From assembly GCA_029976065.1 (NCBI GenBank), contig JARKNV010000073.1, positions 1-64,000 of the forward strand: 64,000 bases of DNA, given 5' to 3'. The notes under the pieces were generated by a model. It worked only from the letters and a program-made list of their open reading frames with translations, was not told the DNA's origin and did not search any database. The translations under genes were made by a program, and so were the position numbers. Below are positions 23,839 to 33,100 of the stretch, in pieces; positions within the stretch are counted from its first letter, which is position 1; every line of letters begins with the position of its first letter. The DNA comes from Selenomonadales bacterium. Its GTDB lineage: Bacteria; Bacillota; Negativicutes; Sporomusales; UBA7701.

Positions 23839-24836
23839 ATCTTCTTGACCTCGGCGCCTACATAATAATGACGGACGATATCCTCGGCCTTCCAGCCGTC
23901 CATCGCGTACGTATAAGCGCCCCACTGGCACAGGCCGACGCCGTTGCCCCAGCCCCGCCCCTTGAAGGTGAACGACCCCTTGTCGTAGTTCATCTCGTCC
24001 ACCAGCGTCGACTTGAGCCGGTCGAAGCCCACCGCCTTGCGGAACTCGGCCCCGTATACCTTCTTGTCGCCCGCGCCGATCCACAGGATGCGGCCCGAGG
24101 GCCCCTTCTCGAGAATCATTATGTCGCCCGGGTTGCCGGCATAACCCGCCGCCCTGGCCACCTCCGCCCCGGGGATGGTCACCGTCCAGTACTGGAGATG
24201 GGGCGGCGTATACTTGTAACTGTTGTCGGTCACCGGCTGAAAATAAGGCGTCGGCTCGGGAATCTCCTTCGGGAAACTCTCCTCGCGGGTCGCGGCGATC
24301 TGGCCGTTGCTCGAACTGTAAATGGCGTTGATCAGGCTTCCGGCGTACAGCAGCAGTTGGCCGCGCGTCGAGCGCACCGCCTCGCGGACCCGGTCGTTGA
24401 CCCTCTCGGGCGCGAACGCCTGCAGCTCCTCCTTGGACGTGCTCACGTCGGCGTCATGCAGCCGCCGGATGGTCCCCGCCTCGATGGCGTGCACCGTCAG
24501 CGTGCGGGACACGATCGCCTGCGCCCGCAGGGCCTCGGGCGGCCAGTCCGGCTCCATCTCGCGGGCGATAACCCCTTCGAGGTACCGCTCCAGCGGCATC
24601 CTTTCCCGGCTGCCGCGGTCGGCCCGCCAGACGGTTATCACCGGCTCGGTCTTGTACTTGGCCGCGTCGAACTGCGGCACGCCGGGAATCGGCTGCGGCG
24701 CCTGCTCCAGGGGCGCCGGCGCCGGCGCGCCCGGCTGTTTGGCGGCGGGAGGGCGTAAGAGCGAATAGGCTCCCGCGAATACTGCTAAAGCGACGACTAC
24801 GACGGCTGCGATAATGAAATACGAATTTTTACGCAT
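23829..24836 (-). CDS. spoIID: Stage II sporulation protein D
   Basis: 335 aa, the normal length for SpoIID. A single N-terminal membrane anchor (about 7-27) is followed by a Pro/Ala linker and the SpoIID domain, with LERYLEGVIAREMEPDW, ALRAQAIVSRTLT and the C-terminal signature GRGWGNGVGLCQWGA. SpoIID is a lytic transglycosylase that, with SpoIIP and SpoIIM, strips peptidoglycan during engulfment. Neither partner is nearby. One common motif, SSSGG, reads SSSNG here. It lies downstream of a VanW gene and overlaps the orphan nuclease-like gene. Confidence 0.88.
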   Translation of the reverse strand: MRKNSYFIIAAVVVVALAVFAGAYSLLRPPAAKQPGAPAPAPLEQAPQPIPGVPQFDAAKYKTEPVITVWRADRGSRERMPLERYLEGVIAREMEPDWPPEALRAQAIVSRTLTVHAIEAGTIRRLHDADVSTSKEELQAFAPERVNDRVREAVRSTRGQLLLYAGSLINAIYSSSNGQIAATREESFPKEIPEPTPYFQPVTDNSYKYTPPHLQYWTVTIPGAEVARAAGYAGNPGDIMILEKGPSGRILWIGAGDKKVYGAEFRKAVGFDRLKSTLVDEMNYDKGSFTFKGRGWGNGVGLCQWGAYTYAMDGWKAEDIVRHYYVGAEVKKIWE

Positions 24837-24876
24837 CCTCCCACCTCGCAGATAGTATGGACGGGCCGCCGCCTTC

Positions 24877-25698
24877 CTATGCGCCTCCGCCCAGGGAGAA
24901 AATATCGACCGTCAATTTTCTCCCCGCCACCAGCGCCCGCAGCACCAGGGTGCCGCGGGTGGTGTTGACGAACCGCAGGTCCTTGTCCGTATACGTGGTG
25001 GCGTCCTGCCCCGGCGGCACATAGCTCACCGGCTGGGAATGGGGGTGGCGCTCCGTCACCTTCAGGCCGGCCGCCAGCGCCGCGTTATACAGCGTGCTCG
25101 ACACCTGGCACATCCCGCCCCCCAGCTCCTCCTCGTGGCGCCCGTCCACAAACACCGTCGCCGGGCGGAAGCCCCGCTCGCGCGTCGGCTCGCCGGTGCG
25201 GCGGTTGAAGGAAAACTCGTCGCCGGCGGGGATCGCGGCGTTGTTCAGCAGCGCCGCCGTCAGGACGATATTCTCCCGCCGGCCGGGGCTGTTGTCGAGG
25301 ATCGGCGTCGTATACGAGCCGGCCAGCCGCGCGCCGGTCAGCGCCTCGGCGCTCACGGCCGCCCTCAGCGGCGCGTACAAGGCCGCCAGCTCGCTGCCGG
25401 CGGGCGCGGCCAGCGCCGCCTCCACCGTCGCCGGCACATCCACCATCAGGCCGTCCCTGTCCGCCGTCACCGCCCCGTCCCCGGCGGCGAAGGCGGCGTC
25501 CACCGACGGCACGTACCGGGCCGCCGCCAGTCCCTGCAGCGCCGCCGCCGCCTCGCCCCGCGTCATCCCGCCCACCGCCGTCCCCTCCACCGTCACCCCC
25601 GGCGCCGCCCGGGGCTCCGGCTTGGCCGCCGGCGGCCCCGCGCAGGCCGTCACAAGCACTCCGGCCATCAGCAGCAGAGCCAGCGCACATCTCATCAT
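24877..25698 (-). CDS. VanW family lipoprotein
   Basis: 273 aa. The N-terminus ends in LVTAC, a lipobox with Cys19, so the protein is anchored outside the membrane. A peptidoglycan-binding-like region (about 30-110) precedes the VanW domain with FSFNRRTGEPT and GGGMCQVSSTLYNAAL, then a C-terminal G5-like strand region. VanW proteins accompany some vancomycin resistance clusters and many spore-former envelope genes; the activity is not known. It is about 40 bp upstream of spoIID on the same strand and divergent from the MurE-like gene. Confidence 0.9.
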   Translation of the reverse strand: MMRCALALLLMAGVLVTACAGPPAAKPEPRAAPGVTVEGTAVGGMTRGEAAAALQGLAAARYVPSVDAAFAAGDGAVTADRDGLMVDVPATVEAALAAPAGSELAALYAPLRAAVSAEALTGARLAGSYTTPILDNSPGRRENIVLTAALLNNAAIPAGDEFSFNRRTGEPTRERGFRPATVFVDGRHEEELGGGMCQVSSTLYNAALAAGLKVTERHPHSQPVSYVPPGQDATTYTDKDLRFVNTTRGTLVLRALVAGRKLTVDIFSLGGGA

Positions 25699-25812
25699 AT
25701 CCCCTCCCGCAAGCTGCTGCTGATAGTATCCGGCGGAAGAACGCTTTTAATCACCCACCGCCTGCGGCCGCCATAAAATATAGTGATTTCGGCCGTTTTA
25801 GGGGGTTAAAAC

Positions 25813-27318
25813 GTGAAAGAAACCGCTGCCCTGCTCGCCGCGGCGACCGGCATAACCTGCGACTCGCGCCAGGTATCGCCCGGCTTCGTCTTCGTCGCCA
25901 TCCGCGGCCATTGCGCCGACGGCAATACATACGCGGCCGACGCCGACGCCCGCGGCGCGCTCGCCGTCGTCAGCGACGCCCCCGCCTCCCTGCCGCCCCT
26001 CGCCGTGCCCGTCGTCGCCGTCCCCGACGCCCGCCGGGCCCTCGGCGAACTCGCCGCCGCCTTCCACCGCCACCCCTCCCGCGACCTGGCCCTCGTCGGC
26101 GTCACCGGCACCAACGGCAAAACCACCGTCGCCTGCATGCTCGAGCACATCTTCCGCCAGGCCGGCCATCCCGCCGGCCTCATCGGCACCGTCGGCGTGA
26201 AAACAGGCGGCGCCGCCTGCCCCAGCACCCTCACCACCCCCGACGCCGCCAGCCTCCAGGCGTACCTCGCGGCGATGCGCGACAACGGCGTCACCCACGC
26301 CGCCATGGAAGTCTCCGCCCAGGGCATCGACCAGGGGCGGGTGGACGGCGTCGCCTTCTCCTGCGGGGTCGTCACCAATATCAGCCCCGACCACCTCGAC
26401 TTCCCCGGCGGCTTCGACGCCTATTGCGCCGCCAAGCGGGACTTCCCCCGCCTGCTCGGCCCGGCCGCGCCGCTCGTCGTCAACGCCGCCGACCCCATCT
26501 GCCTCGCCATGGCCGCCGCCGCCCCCGGCCCCGTCGTTTCCTGCGCCGTCGACGCCCCCGCCGACGTCACCGCCCGCGTCGCCGCCCTCTCCAGCCACGG
26601 CGGCACCTTCGCCCTCGCCTGGCCCCGGCCCCTGCCCGCCGGCCTCCCGGTCCCCGGCCGGGTGACGGTCGACCTGCGCCTGCCCGGCCGCCACAACGTC
26701 GAAAACGCCCTGCTGGCCGCAGCCGCGGCCCTCCTGCACGGCGTCCCCCCAAAAACCTGCGCCGCCGCCCTCGCCTCCTTCCGGGGCGTGCCGCGCCGCT
26801 TCGCCGTCGCCCGCCTCGCCGGCCTCACCGTCGTCGACGACACCGCCCTCAACCCCGGCAGCATCGACGCCGTCTTCCGCGCCCTGGCCGCCTTCCGGCG
26901 CCGCCGCCTCATCGTCGCCTTCGCCATCCGCGGGCAGCGCGGCCCGGACATCAACGCCGCCTGCGCCGCCACGCTCGCCCGCTGGCGGCGCGCAATCCCC
27001 TTCGCCCTCATCGTCACCGCCGCCGCCGGCAGCGTCGCCGCCGCCGACACCGTCGCCGCCAACGAAAAAAGCGCCTTCTGCGAGGCGCTCGACCAAGCGA
27101 AAATCCGTTATCGTTTCCACACAGCGCTGGACGAAGCCATGGCAATCGTCGCCGCAGCCGCCGGCCCCGGCGACCTCGTCGCCCTGCTCGGCGCCCAGGG
27201 CATGGACGACGGCTGCCGGTTGCTGCGCTCCCGGCTTGCGGCCCCGTCCGCGCCGTCCGTTTCCCTGCCGGATCAGGGCGATTTCGGCGGCCGCGGCTTG
27301 GGCTCCTTCTGGACGTAG
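25813..27318 (+). CDS. MurE-like Mur ligase, divergent paralogue
   Basis: 501 aa with the three Mur ligase domains. ATP-binding loop VTGTNGKTTVA is intact, as are TPDAASLQ and NISPDHLDFPG. The GTG start at 25813 has GGGGG upstream. Two features of true MurE are missing: the YAHTPD segment reads VDDTALNPGSID, and the DNPR substrate motif is replaced by IRGQRGPDI. So it probably does not add the usual diamino acid to UDP-MurNAc-dipeptide. Codons end mostly in C. The last ~46 bp overlap the end of the convergent cytochrome gene. A related peptide- or polymer-ligating role is possible. Confidence 0.75.
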   Translation: MKETAALLAAATGITCDSRQVSPGFVFVAIRGHCADGNTYAADADARGALAVVSDAPASLPPLAVPVVAVPDARRALGELAAAFHRHPSRDLALVGVTGTNGKTTVACMLEHIFRQAGHPAGLIGTVGVKTGGAACPSTLTTPDAASLQAYLAAMRDNGVTHAAMEVSAQGIDQGRVDGVAFSCGVVTNISPDHLDFPGGFDAYCAAKRDFPRLLGPAAPLVVNAADPICLAMAAAAPGPVVSCAVDAPADVTARVAALSSHGGTFALAWPRPLPAGLPVPGRVTVDLRLPGRHNVENALLAAAAALLHGVPPKTCAAALASFRGVPRRFAVARLAGLTVVDDTALNPGSIDAVFRALAAFRRRRLIVAFAIRGQRGPDINAACAATLARWRRAIPFALIVTAAAGSVAAADTVAANEKSAFCEALDQAKIRYRFHTALDEAMAIVAAAAGPGDLVALLGAQGMDDGCRLLRSRLAAPSAPSVSLPDQGDFGGRGLGSFWT

Positions 27319-27875
27319 CCGGTGAACATGGCCTGGAGCTTCGCCGGCTCCTCGGTGAACACCAGGTAAAGGTGAAAGGGAACGGAGGCGGCGAAAAAAG
27401 CGGCGACAAGGAAATGGACGCTGCGGATGGCGTTCAGGCCGCCCAGCAGCCGCTGCAGCCCGGTCGTGTCGCCGGGGAACAGCAGCGCCGCCCCGGTGAC
27501 CGCCGCCACGATCACCGCCAGCCCCCAGGAAGTGAACAGCGCCTTCTGGCCCGGGTTATAGCGGCCGTAGTTGGGGTGATGGGCGGTGATGAACAGGTAA
27601 TAGCGCAGGAAACTGCGCACATTGGCCCAATCCCCGGGCAGCAGGAGAATCTCCGTGTGCTTGCCTGTGCGGGCGTAGTAGTAAATGTGCAGGGCCATGT
27701 TGACGACAAGCGCGGCCGCGGCCATCCCGTGCAGCTCGCGCATCAGGCTCACCGGCAGGCGCAGCCACGCCGGCGGGTCGTGAATATACAGCCCGGTCGC
27801 CAGCAGCGTCATCACCGCCGCGAACATCACCCAGTGGAAAATGCGGACAGGCAGGGGATGGAGCAGGAGCTTCAT
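27273..27875 (-). CDS. Four-helix cytochrome b (b561/hydrogenase-type)
   Basis: 200 aa with four membrane helices. IFHWVMFAAVMTLLATGLYI opens the first helix, and further His residues sit in HGMAAAALVVNMALHIYY and SVHFLVAAFFAASVPFHLY, giving the His ligands for two b hemes. The family carries electrons between quinone and a periplasmic or cytoplasmic partner such as hydrogenase, formate dehydrogenase or thiosulfate reductase. No partner is here. Its ATG overlaps the TGA of the upstream unknown gene by 4 bp. The identity of the redox partner cannot be decided. Confidence 0.8.
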   Translation of the reverse strand: MKLLLHPLPVRIFHWVMFAAVMTLLATGLYIHDPPAWLRLPVSLMRELHGMAAAALVVNMALHIYYYARTGKHTEILLLPGDWANVRSFLRYYLFITAHHPNYGRYNPGQKALFTSWGLAVIVAAVTGAALLFPGDTTGLQRLLGGLNAIRSVHFLVAAFFAASVPFHLYLVFTEEPAKLQAMFTGYVQKEPKPRPPKSP

Positions 27876-28276
27876 CGCAGGAACTTGATCGTCAGATCGG
27901 GCAAATGTTTAAGCATCGCGGGAAACGGATCGGCCATGATCGCCGCCTCGTCGCCGAGAATCCTCTCCAGGCTGCCGCGCTCGATCACCAGATAAGGCTT
28001 AATCGTGCCCACATAAGGCAGTTGAACCCCCGATTCCAGCTTGCCCGGCTCGGCGCCGGTTATCTCCACCCCGCTCACGTGCAGGGTATACTCCCCGGCC
28101 ACCCGTCCGCCCTCGGTCACCTGCACGCCGACCCTGCTCTCCTTGCCCGTAAGGACAGTGCTCGCCATGCCGAAAAGATACGGGTGCTTGTCGCGGAACA
28201 CCGCCGTCAGCCGGTTGCGGAACGGCACCAGCCCCTCGAGCACCAGCCTGTCCACCTCGTTCAACGCCGCCTGCAT
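27872..28276 (-). CDS. Unknown protein coupled to cytochrome b
   Basis: 134 aa. The ATG has AGGAGG eight bases upstream. I recognise no family. The sequence opens with a helix (ALNEVDRLVLEGLVPFRNR), then alternating strands (TEGGRVAGEYTLHVSGVEI), ending with a helix. There is no signal peptide. Its stop overlaps the start of the cytochrome gene (ATGA), so the two products are made together and may act together, for instance as a cytoplasmic subunit or assembly partner. That is inference from coupling alone. Confidence 0.7.
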   Translation of the reverse strand: MQAALNEVDRLVLEGLVPFRNRLTAVFRDKHPYLFGMASTVLTGKESRVGVQVTEGGRVAGEYTLHVSGVEITGAEPGKLESGVQLPYVGTIKPYLVIERGSLERILGDEAAIMADPFPAMLKHLPDLTIKFLR

Positions 28277-28361
28277 AATAAAACCTCCTTTATATACCTT
28301 CTATATACCTTCATCCCCAGTATCCCTTGCCCCCCGCGCCTTTATTCCCGCCGCCGCGCGC

Positions 28362-28390
28362 AAAAACCCCCTCGCCCAACGGCAAGGGGG
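28362..28390 (-). terminator. Terminator of the amidase gene
   Basis: A 10-bp stem beginning with five C:G pairs, loop of 4, then TTTTT on the minus strand. Confidence 0.88.
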
Positions 28391-28408
28391 TCAATATTTA
28401 GACCGTAG

Positions 28409-29881
28409 CTACAGCGGCGGCGTGCTCGCCGGCAACCGGCGCACATTCTCCAGCTGTTCAAAGCCCTGCGCGATCCCGAGCAGCAAATGCTCGCTCCACG
28501 GCCGGCCGAGCAGCTCCACCCCGACAGGCACGCCCAGCGGCGCCGTGGCCGTCGGCAGCGAAAAGCCGCCCGGCACAACCACCGCCGGGAAGCCGGTCAC
28601 CGCCCCCACCACGCCGTTGCGGTCGACCTGCGGCTCGCCCACCGGCACCACCAGCCGCTTCTGGTGCGGGTACACCAGCGCGTCCAGACGGTGCCTGGCG
28701 AACAGCGCCATCACCGTCTGCCGCAACGCGCTCCGCGCCGCCAGCCGCCGGCGGTACTCGTGCCCGTCGCCCGCCACCGCCAGCGCCTGTCTGACGTTGT
28801 CGGCGATCCCCGGATGATAGCGGCCGCCGGCGTACACCTCGGCCAGCGACTTCACCGGCAGTCCCGCGGCCGGATCGGCCAGATAGGCGCTCAGATCGCG
28901 GGCGAACTCGTGGATATGGACGCTCGTCTCGGCAATCAACCGCGCCGCGTCGAGGTCGGGATGGCTCACCGTCACCAGCTCCGCGCCGCCGGCCTTCAGC
29001 TTCGCCAGCGCCGCGTCCATCACCGCGTTCACCTCGCGGTGCGCGGCCTCGCCGCCGAACAGCATTTCCACCACCCCCAGCCGCGCCCCCTTCAGCGCCC
29101 CGGCGTCCGGCTCCCGGCCGGCGTCCGCCGCCTGCCCCACGCTCCAGGCGGTGACGGGGTCGGCCTCGTCGTAGCCGGCGATCACCCCCAGCACTCGCGC
29201 CGCGTCGGCCGCCGTATACGCCAGCGGCCCGGCGGTATCCTGGCTCAGCGCGTAAGGCACGATGCCGCTGCGGCTCACCAGCCCGAGGGTCGGCTTGATG
29301 CCGACAAGCCCGTTCGCCGACGCCGGCGACCGCACCGAATTCACGGTATCCGTCCCCAGGCCGGCGAGGCCGAACGCCGCCGCCAGGCCGGCGCCCGTGC
29401 CGCCGCTCGAGCCGCCCGGCGTGCGGGTCAGGTCGTACGGATTGAGCGTCTGTCCGCCCAGTGAACTGGCCGTCTCCCCCCAAACCGCGAACTCGTGCAG
29501 ATTCACCTTGGCGAGCACGATCGCCCCCGCCGCCCGCAGCCGCTCGACGATAAAGGCGTCGGCCCGCGGCCGGTAGCCCTCCAGGCTGAGCGAGCCGGCC
29601 GTCGTCGGCAGATCGTATGTATTGATATTATCCTTCAGCAGCACCGGCACGCCGTGCAGCGGCCCCGTCAGGCCCTGCCGCCGCCGCCTGGCGTCCAGCT
29701 CGTCCGCGGCCTCCAGCGCCCGCGGATTCACGGCGAGCACCGCGTTCACCGCCGGCCCCCGTTTGTCGTAGGCCGCGATCCGCGCCAGGTACGCCGCCAC
29801 CAGCTCGCGGGCCGTCATCTCCCCGGCCACCAGCGCGGCATGGTAAGACGCGATCGTCGCATTCTCGATGGAGAAAGCCAT
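28409..29881 (-). CDS. Amidase-signature enzyme
   Basis: 490 aa from the ATG at 29881, which has AGGAGGAAC upstream; a longer frame begins in repeat DNA. The amidase-signature core is visible: catalytic Lys in GVPVLLKDN, the glycine/serine loop TPGGSSGGTGAG, and the nucleophile region GTDTVNSVRSPAS. In most members the last stretch is GTDTGGSIRxPA, so two loop glycines are replaced (V, N), though the nucleophilic Ser remains. Members hydrolyse amides such as Glu-tRNA, peptides or small-molecule amides. No gatC or gatB lies nearby, so GatA is unlikely. Confidence 0.88.
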   Translation of the reverse strand: MAFSIENATIASYHAALVAGEMTARELVAAYLARIAAYDKRGPAVNAVLAVNPRALEAADELDARRRRQGLTGPLHGVPVLLKDNINTYDLPTTAGSLSLEGYRPRADAFIVERLRAAGAIVLAKVNLHEFAVWGETASSLGGQTLNPYDLTRTPGGSSGGTGAGLAAAFGLAGLGTDTVNSVRSPASANGLVGIKPTLGLVSRSGIVPYALSQDTAGPLAYTAADAARVLGVIAGYDEADPVTAWSVGQAADAGREPDAGALKGARLGVVEMLFGGEAAHREVNAVMDAALAKLKAGGAELVTVSHPDLDAARLIAETSVHIHEFARDLSAYLADPAAGLPVKSLAEVYAGGRYHPGIADNVRQALAVAGDGHEYRRRLAARSALRQTVMALFARHRLDALVYPHQKRLVVPVGEPQVDRNGVVGAVTGFPAVVVPGGFSLPTATAPLGVPVGVELLGRPWSEHLLLGIAQGFEQLENVRRLPASTPPL

Positions 29882-29941
29882 AACCGTTCCTCCTCCTATA
29901 TGATTACGCCCCTTCAAGCTTATACCGGCACTAAACGCGGA

Positions 29942-30149
29942 TCGGAAGATGCAAGCACAAGCGAGCATTGACGGAGGATGTTACGCGCTGTAAGCGCAGA
30001 CGTCGCTAACGATACCGTACGTCCGACCATGGACGGTCGGGCGAGGAGCCACCAGTCACGGATGACTGTTGGCGACGGTACGGTTGAGTCGACGCAAGCC
30101 TACAGCGCGTTCATCCGAAGGCACGCCGAGCGGTGATTGCATCTTCCGA
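29942..30149. repeat. Palindromic element B2 with terminal inverted repeats
   Basis: 208 bp bounded by the 13-bp inverted repeats TCGGAAGATGCAA and TTGCATCTTCCGA. Inside are ACGCGCTGTA/TACAGCGCGT and the repeat B core (30011-30086) in inverted order relative to 22804. It has no coding capacity and fills the gap between the amidase start and the end of purL. It looks like a miniature inverted-repeat element. Confidence 0.8.
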
Positions 30150-30194
30150 AGACAAGCAATGTTCCTATTCCTTTTTCTTACCGCTTCCCCCGTT

Positions 30195-33100
30195 TTACCG
30201 GAAATACTTCACGCCGGAGACGAATATCCCCTGCTCCTTATCCCCCGGCACATTCACCGCCACATACGGCCCCGTCCGCTCCGAATGCGCCATCTTGCCG
30301 AAAATGCGGCCGTCGGGGCTCGTTATGCCCTCGACCGCGGCCAGCGAACCGTTGGGATTGAAGCGGATATCGTTCGACGGCCTGCCGGTCAGGTCCACGT
30401 ACTGGGTGGCGATCTGGCCGCCGGCGATCAGCTGGTCCACCACCGCCGGCGGGGCCACGAACCGCCCCTCCCCGTGGGACACGGCCACCGTGTGCACATC
30501 GCCCACCGCCGCAGCCGCCAGCCACGGCGACAGCACCGACGCCACCCGCGTCCGCACCAAGCAGGCCACGTGGCGGCCGATCTCATTGAAAGTCAGCGTC
30601 GGGTCGGCCTCGCCCAGCTCGTCCACGATCCGGCCGTACGGCAGCAGCCCCAGCTTGATGAGCGCCTGAAAACCGTTGCATATCCCCAGCATCAGCCCGT
30701 CCCGCCGCTCCAGGAAGGCGGTCGTCGCCTCCCGCACCCGCGGGTTGCGGAACACCGTCGCGATGAACTTCGCCGACCCGTCCGGCTCGTCGCCGGCGCT
30801 GAAGCCGCCCGGCAGCATGATGATCTGGCTGCGGCCGATCTCCCGCACCAGCGCCGCCACCGACTCCTCGATATCGGCGGCCGTCAGGTTGCGGAAGACC
30901 AGCGTCTCCACCGCCGCCCCCGCCTTCGCGAACGCGCGCGCGCTGTCGTACTCGCAGTTCGTGCCCGGGAAAACGGGGATAAGCACCCGCGGCCTGGCTA
31001 CGGACGCCGCCGGCCTCACCCCGCTCCGCCGCCCGTAGCTCGCCGTCGGCGGCTCGGTGGCGCGGCACTCCTGGGTGCGGGTCGGGAAAATGTCCTCCAG
31101 CGGCTTCTCCCAGGCGGCGAACGCCTCATCGAGCGCGATCTCCGTCCCGGCCACGCCGATGACCGGCACCGCCTGGGTGCGGCCCAGCTCGCGCCACGCC
31201 ACGCCCGCCAGCGTTTCTTCGAGATCGGCGTAATCGGGCAGTTCGAGAATCACCGACCCGTAATCCGGGGCAAACAAAGCATTTTTATCAATATCGGCCG
31301 CAAACGCGAAGCCGATGTGGTTGCCGAACGCCATCTTGCTCACCGCCGCCGCCACGCCGCCCGCCCTCACCGTATGAGAGGCGAGCACCAGACCGTCGGC
31401 GATCAACTCGTGAATCTTGGCGAAATTGCTTTTCAGCACCGCGAAATCGGGCAGCTCGTCCTCGCCCCGCGGCGCCGGGATAAGCACCACCTTGCTGCCG
31501 GCCGCCTTGAACTCCTGGGAAACCGCCAGCGATACATCCGCCGGGCACAGCGCGAACGCCACCAGCGTCGGCGGCACATCCATATCCATAAAGGTGCCCG
31601 ACATGCTGTCCTTGCCGCCGATCGCCGGCACGCCCAGCTCCTTCTGGGCGCGGTACGCCCCCAGCAGCGCGCTGAACGGCTTGCCCCAGCGCACCGGGTC
31701 CCTGCCGAGCTTCTCGAAATACTCCTGCAGCGTCAGCCGCGCCTTGCGCCAGTCGCCGCCCAGGGCGACCAGCCTCGCCACCGCCTCCACCACCGCGTAC
31801 ACCGCCCCGTGGAAAGGGCTCCACTTGCCGATCAGCGGATTGTAGCCGTACGTCATGATCGTGCCGGTCGTCGTCTCGCCCTCCAGCACCGGCAGCTTGG
31901 CCACCGCCCCCTCGGCCGGCGTCGACTGGCGGGCGCCGCCGAACGGCATCACCACCGTCGCCGCGCCGATGCTGCTGTCGAACCGCTCCACCAGCCCCTT
32001 CTGGCTGGCGACGTTCAGGTCGGCCAGATTGGCCAGCCACGCTTCCTTCAAATCGGTCTTGCCCCGCACCGCCGCGGGCGTCGCCGCGAAAAAGTTCTTC
32101 TCCGGGGCGGGGGCCGCCACACTCACGCTCGTCGTCTGGCGCACGCCGCTCGTAGCGAGGAAATCGCGGCTGATATCCACGACCGCCTGGCCGCGCCAGC
32201 GCATCACCAGCCGCCGGTCGCCGGTCACCGTCGCCACCGCCGTCACTTCCACGTTCTCGGCGCAGGCGTACTCCTCGAACGCCGCCTGGTCGCCGGCCGC
32301 CACCACCACCGCCATCCGCTCCTGCGACTCGGAAATGGCCAGCTCGGTGCCGTCCAGGCCCTCATATTTCTTCGGCACCGCGTCGAGATCGATCGCCAGC
32401 CCGTCGGTCAACTCGCCGATAGCCACCGACACCCCGCCGGCCCCGAAATCGTTGCACCGTTTTATCATCCGGCTCACCGCCGGATGGCGGAACAGCCGCT
32501 GGATCTTGCGCTCCGTCGGCGGGTTGCCCTTCTGCACCTCCGCCCCGCAGCTCGCCAGCGACTCCTCGGTATGCTCCTTCGACGAACCGGTCGCCCCGCC
32601 GCAGCCGTCGCGGCCCGTGCGTCCGCCCACCAGCAGCACCACGTCGCCCGGCTCCGGCTCTTTGCGCACCACATTGGCGCGCGGCGCCGCCCCGATGACC
32701 GCGCCGATCTCCAGCCGCTTGGCCACGAAGCCCTCGTCGTACACCTCGGCCACCTGGCCGGTCGCCAGGCCGATCTGGTTGCCGTACGAGCTGTAGCCGG
32801 TCGCCGCGGCGATCGTGATCTTGCGCTGGGGCAGCTTGCCGGGCAGCGTGTCGGCGATCGGCGTCCGCGGGTCGCCGCTGCCCGTCACCCGCAGGGCGAA
32901 ATATACGTACGAGCGGCCGGACAGCGGGTCGCGGATCGCCCCGCCCAGGCAGGTCGCCGCCCCGCCGAACGGCTCGATCTCCGTCGGGTGGTTATGGGTC
33001 TCGTTCTTGAACATCACCAGCCACTCCTCGGTGCGGCCGTCGATGTCCACCGGCACCACGATGCTGGCGGCGTTGATCTCCGCCGACTCCTCCAGATCGT

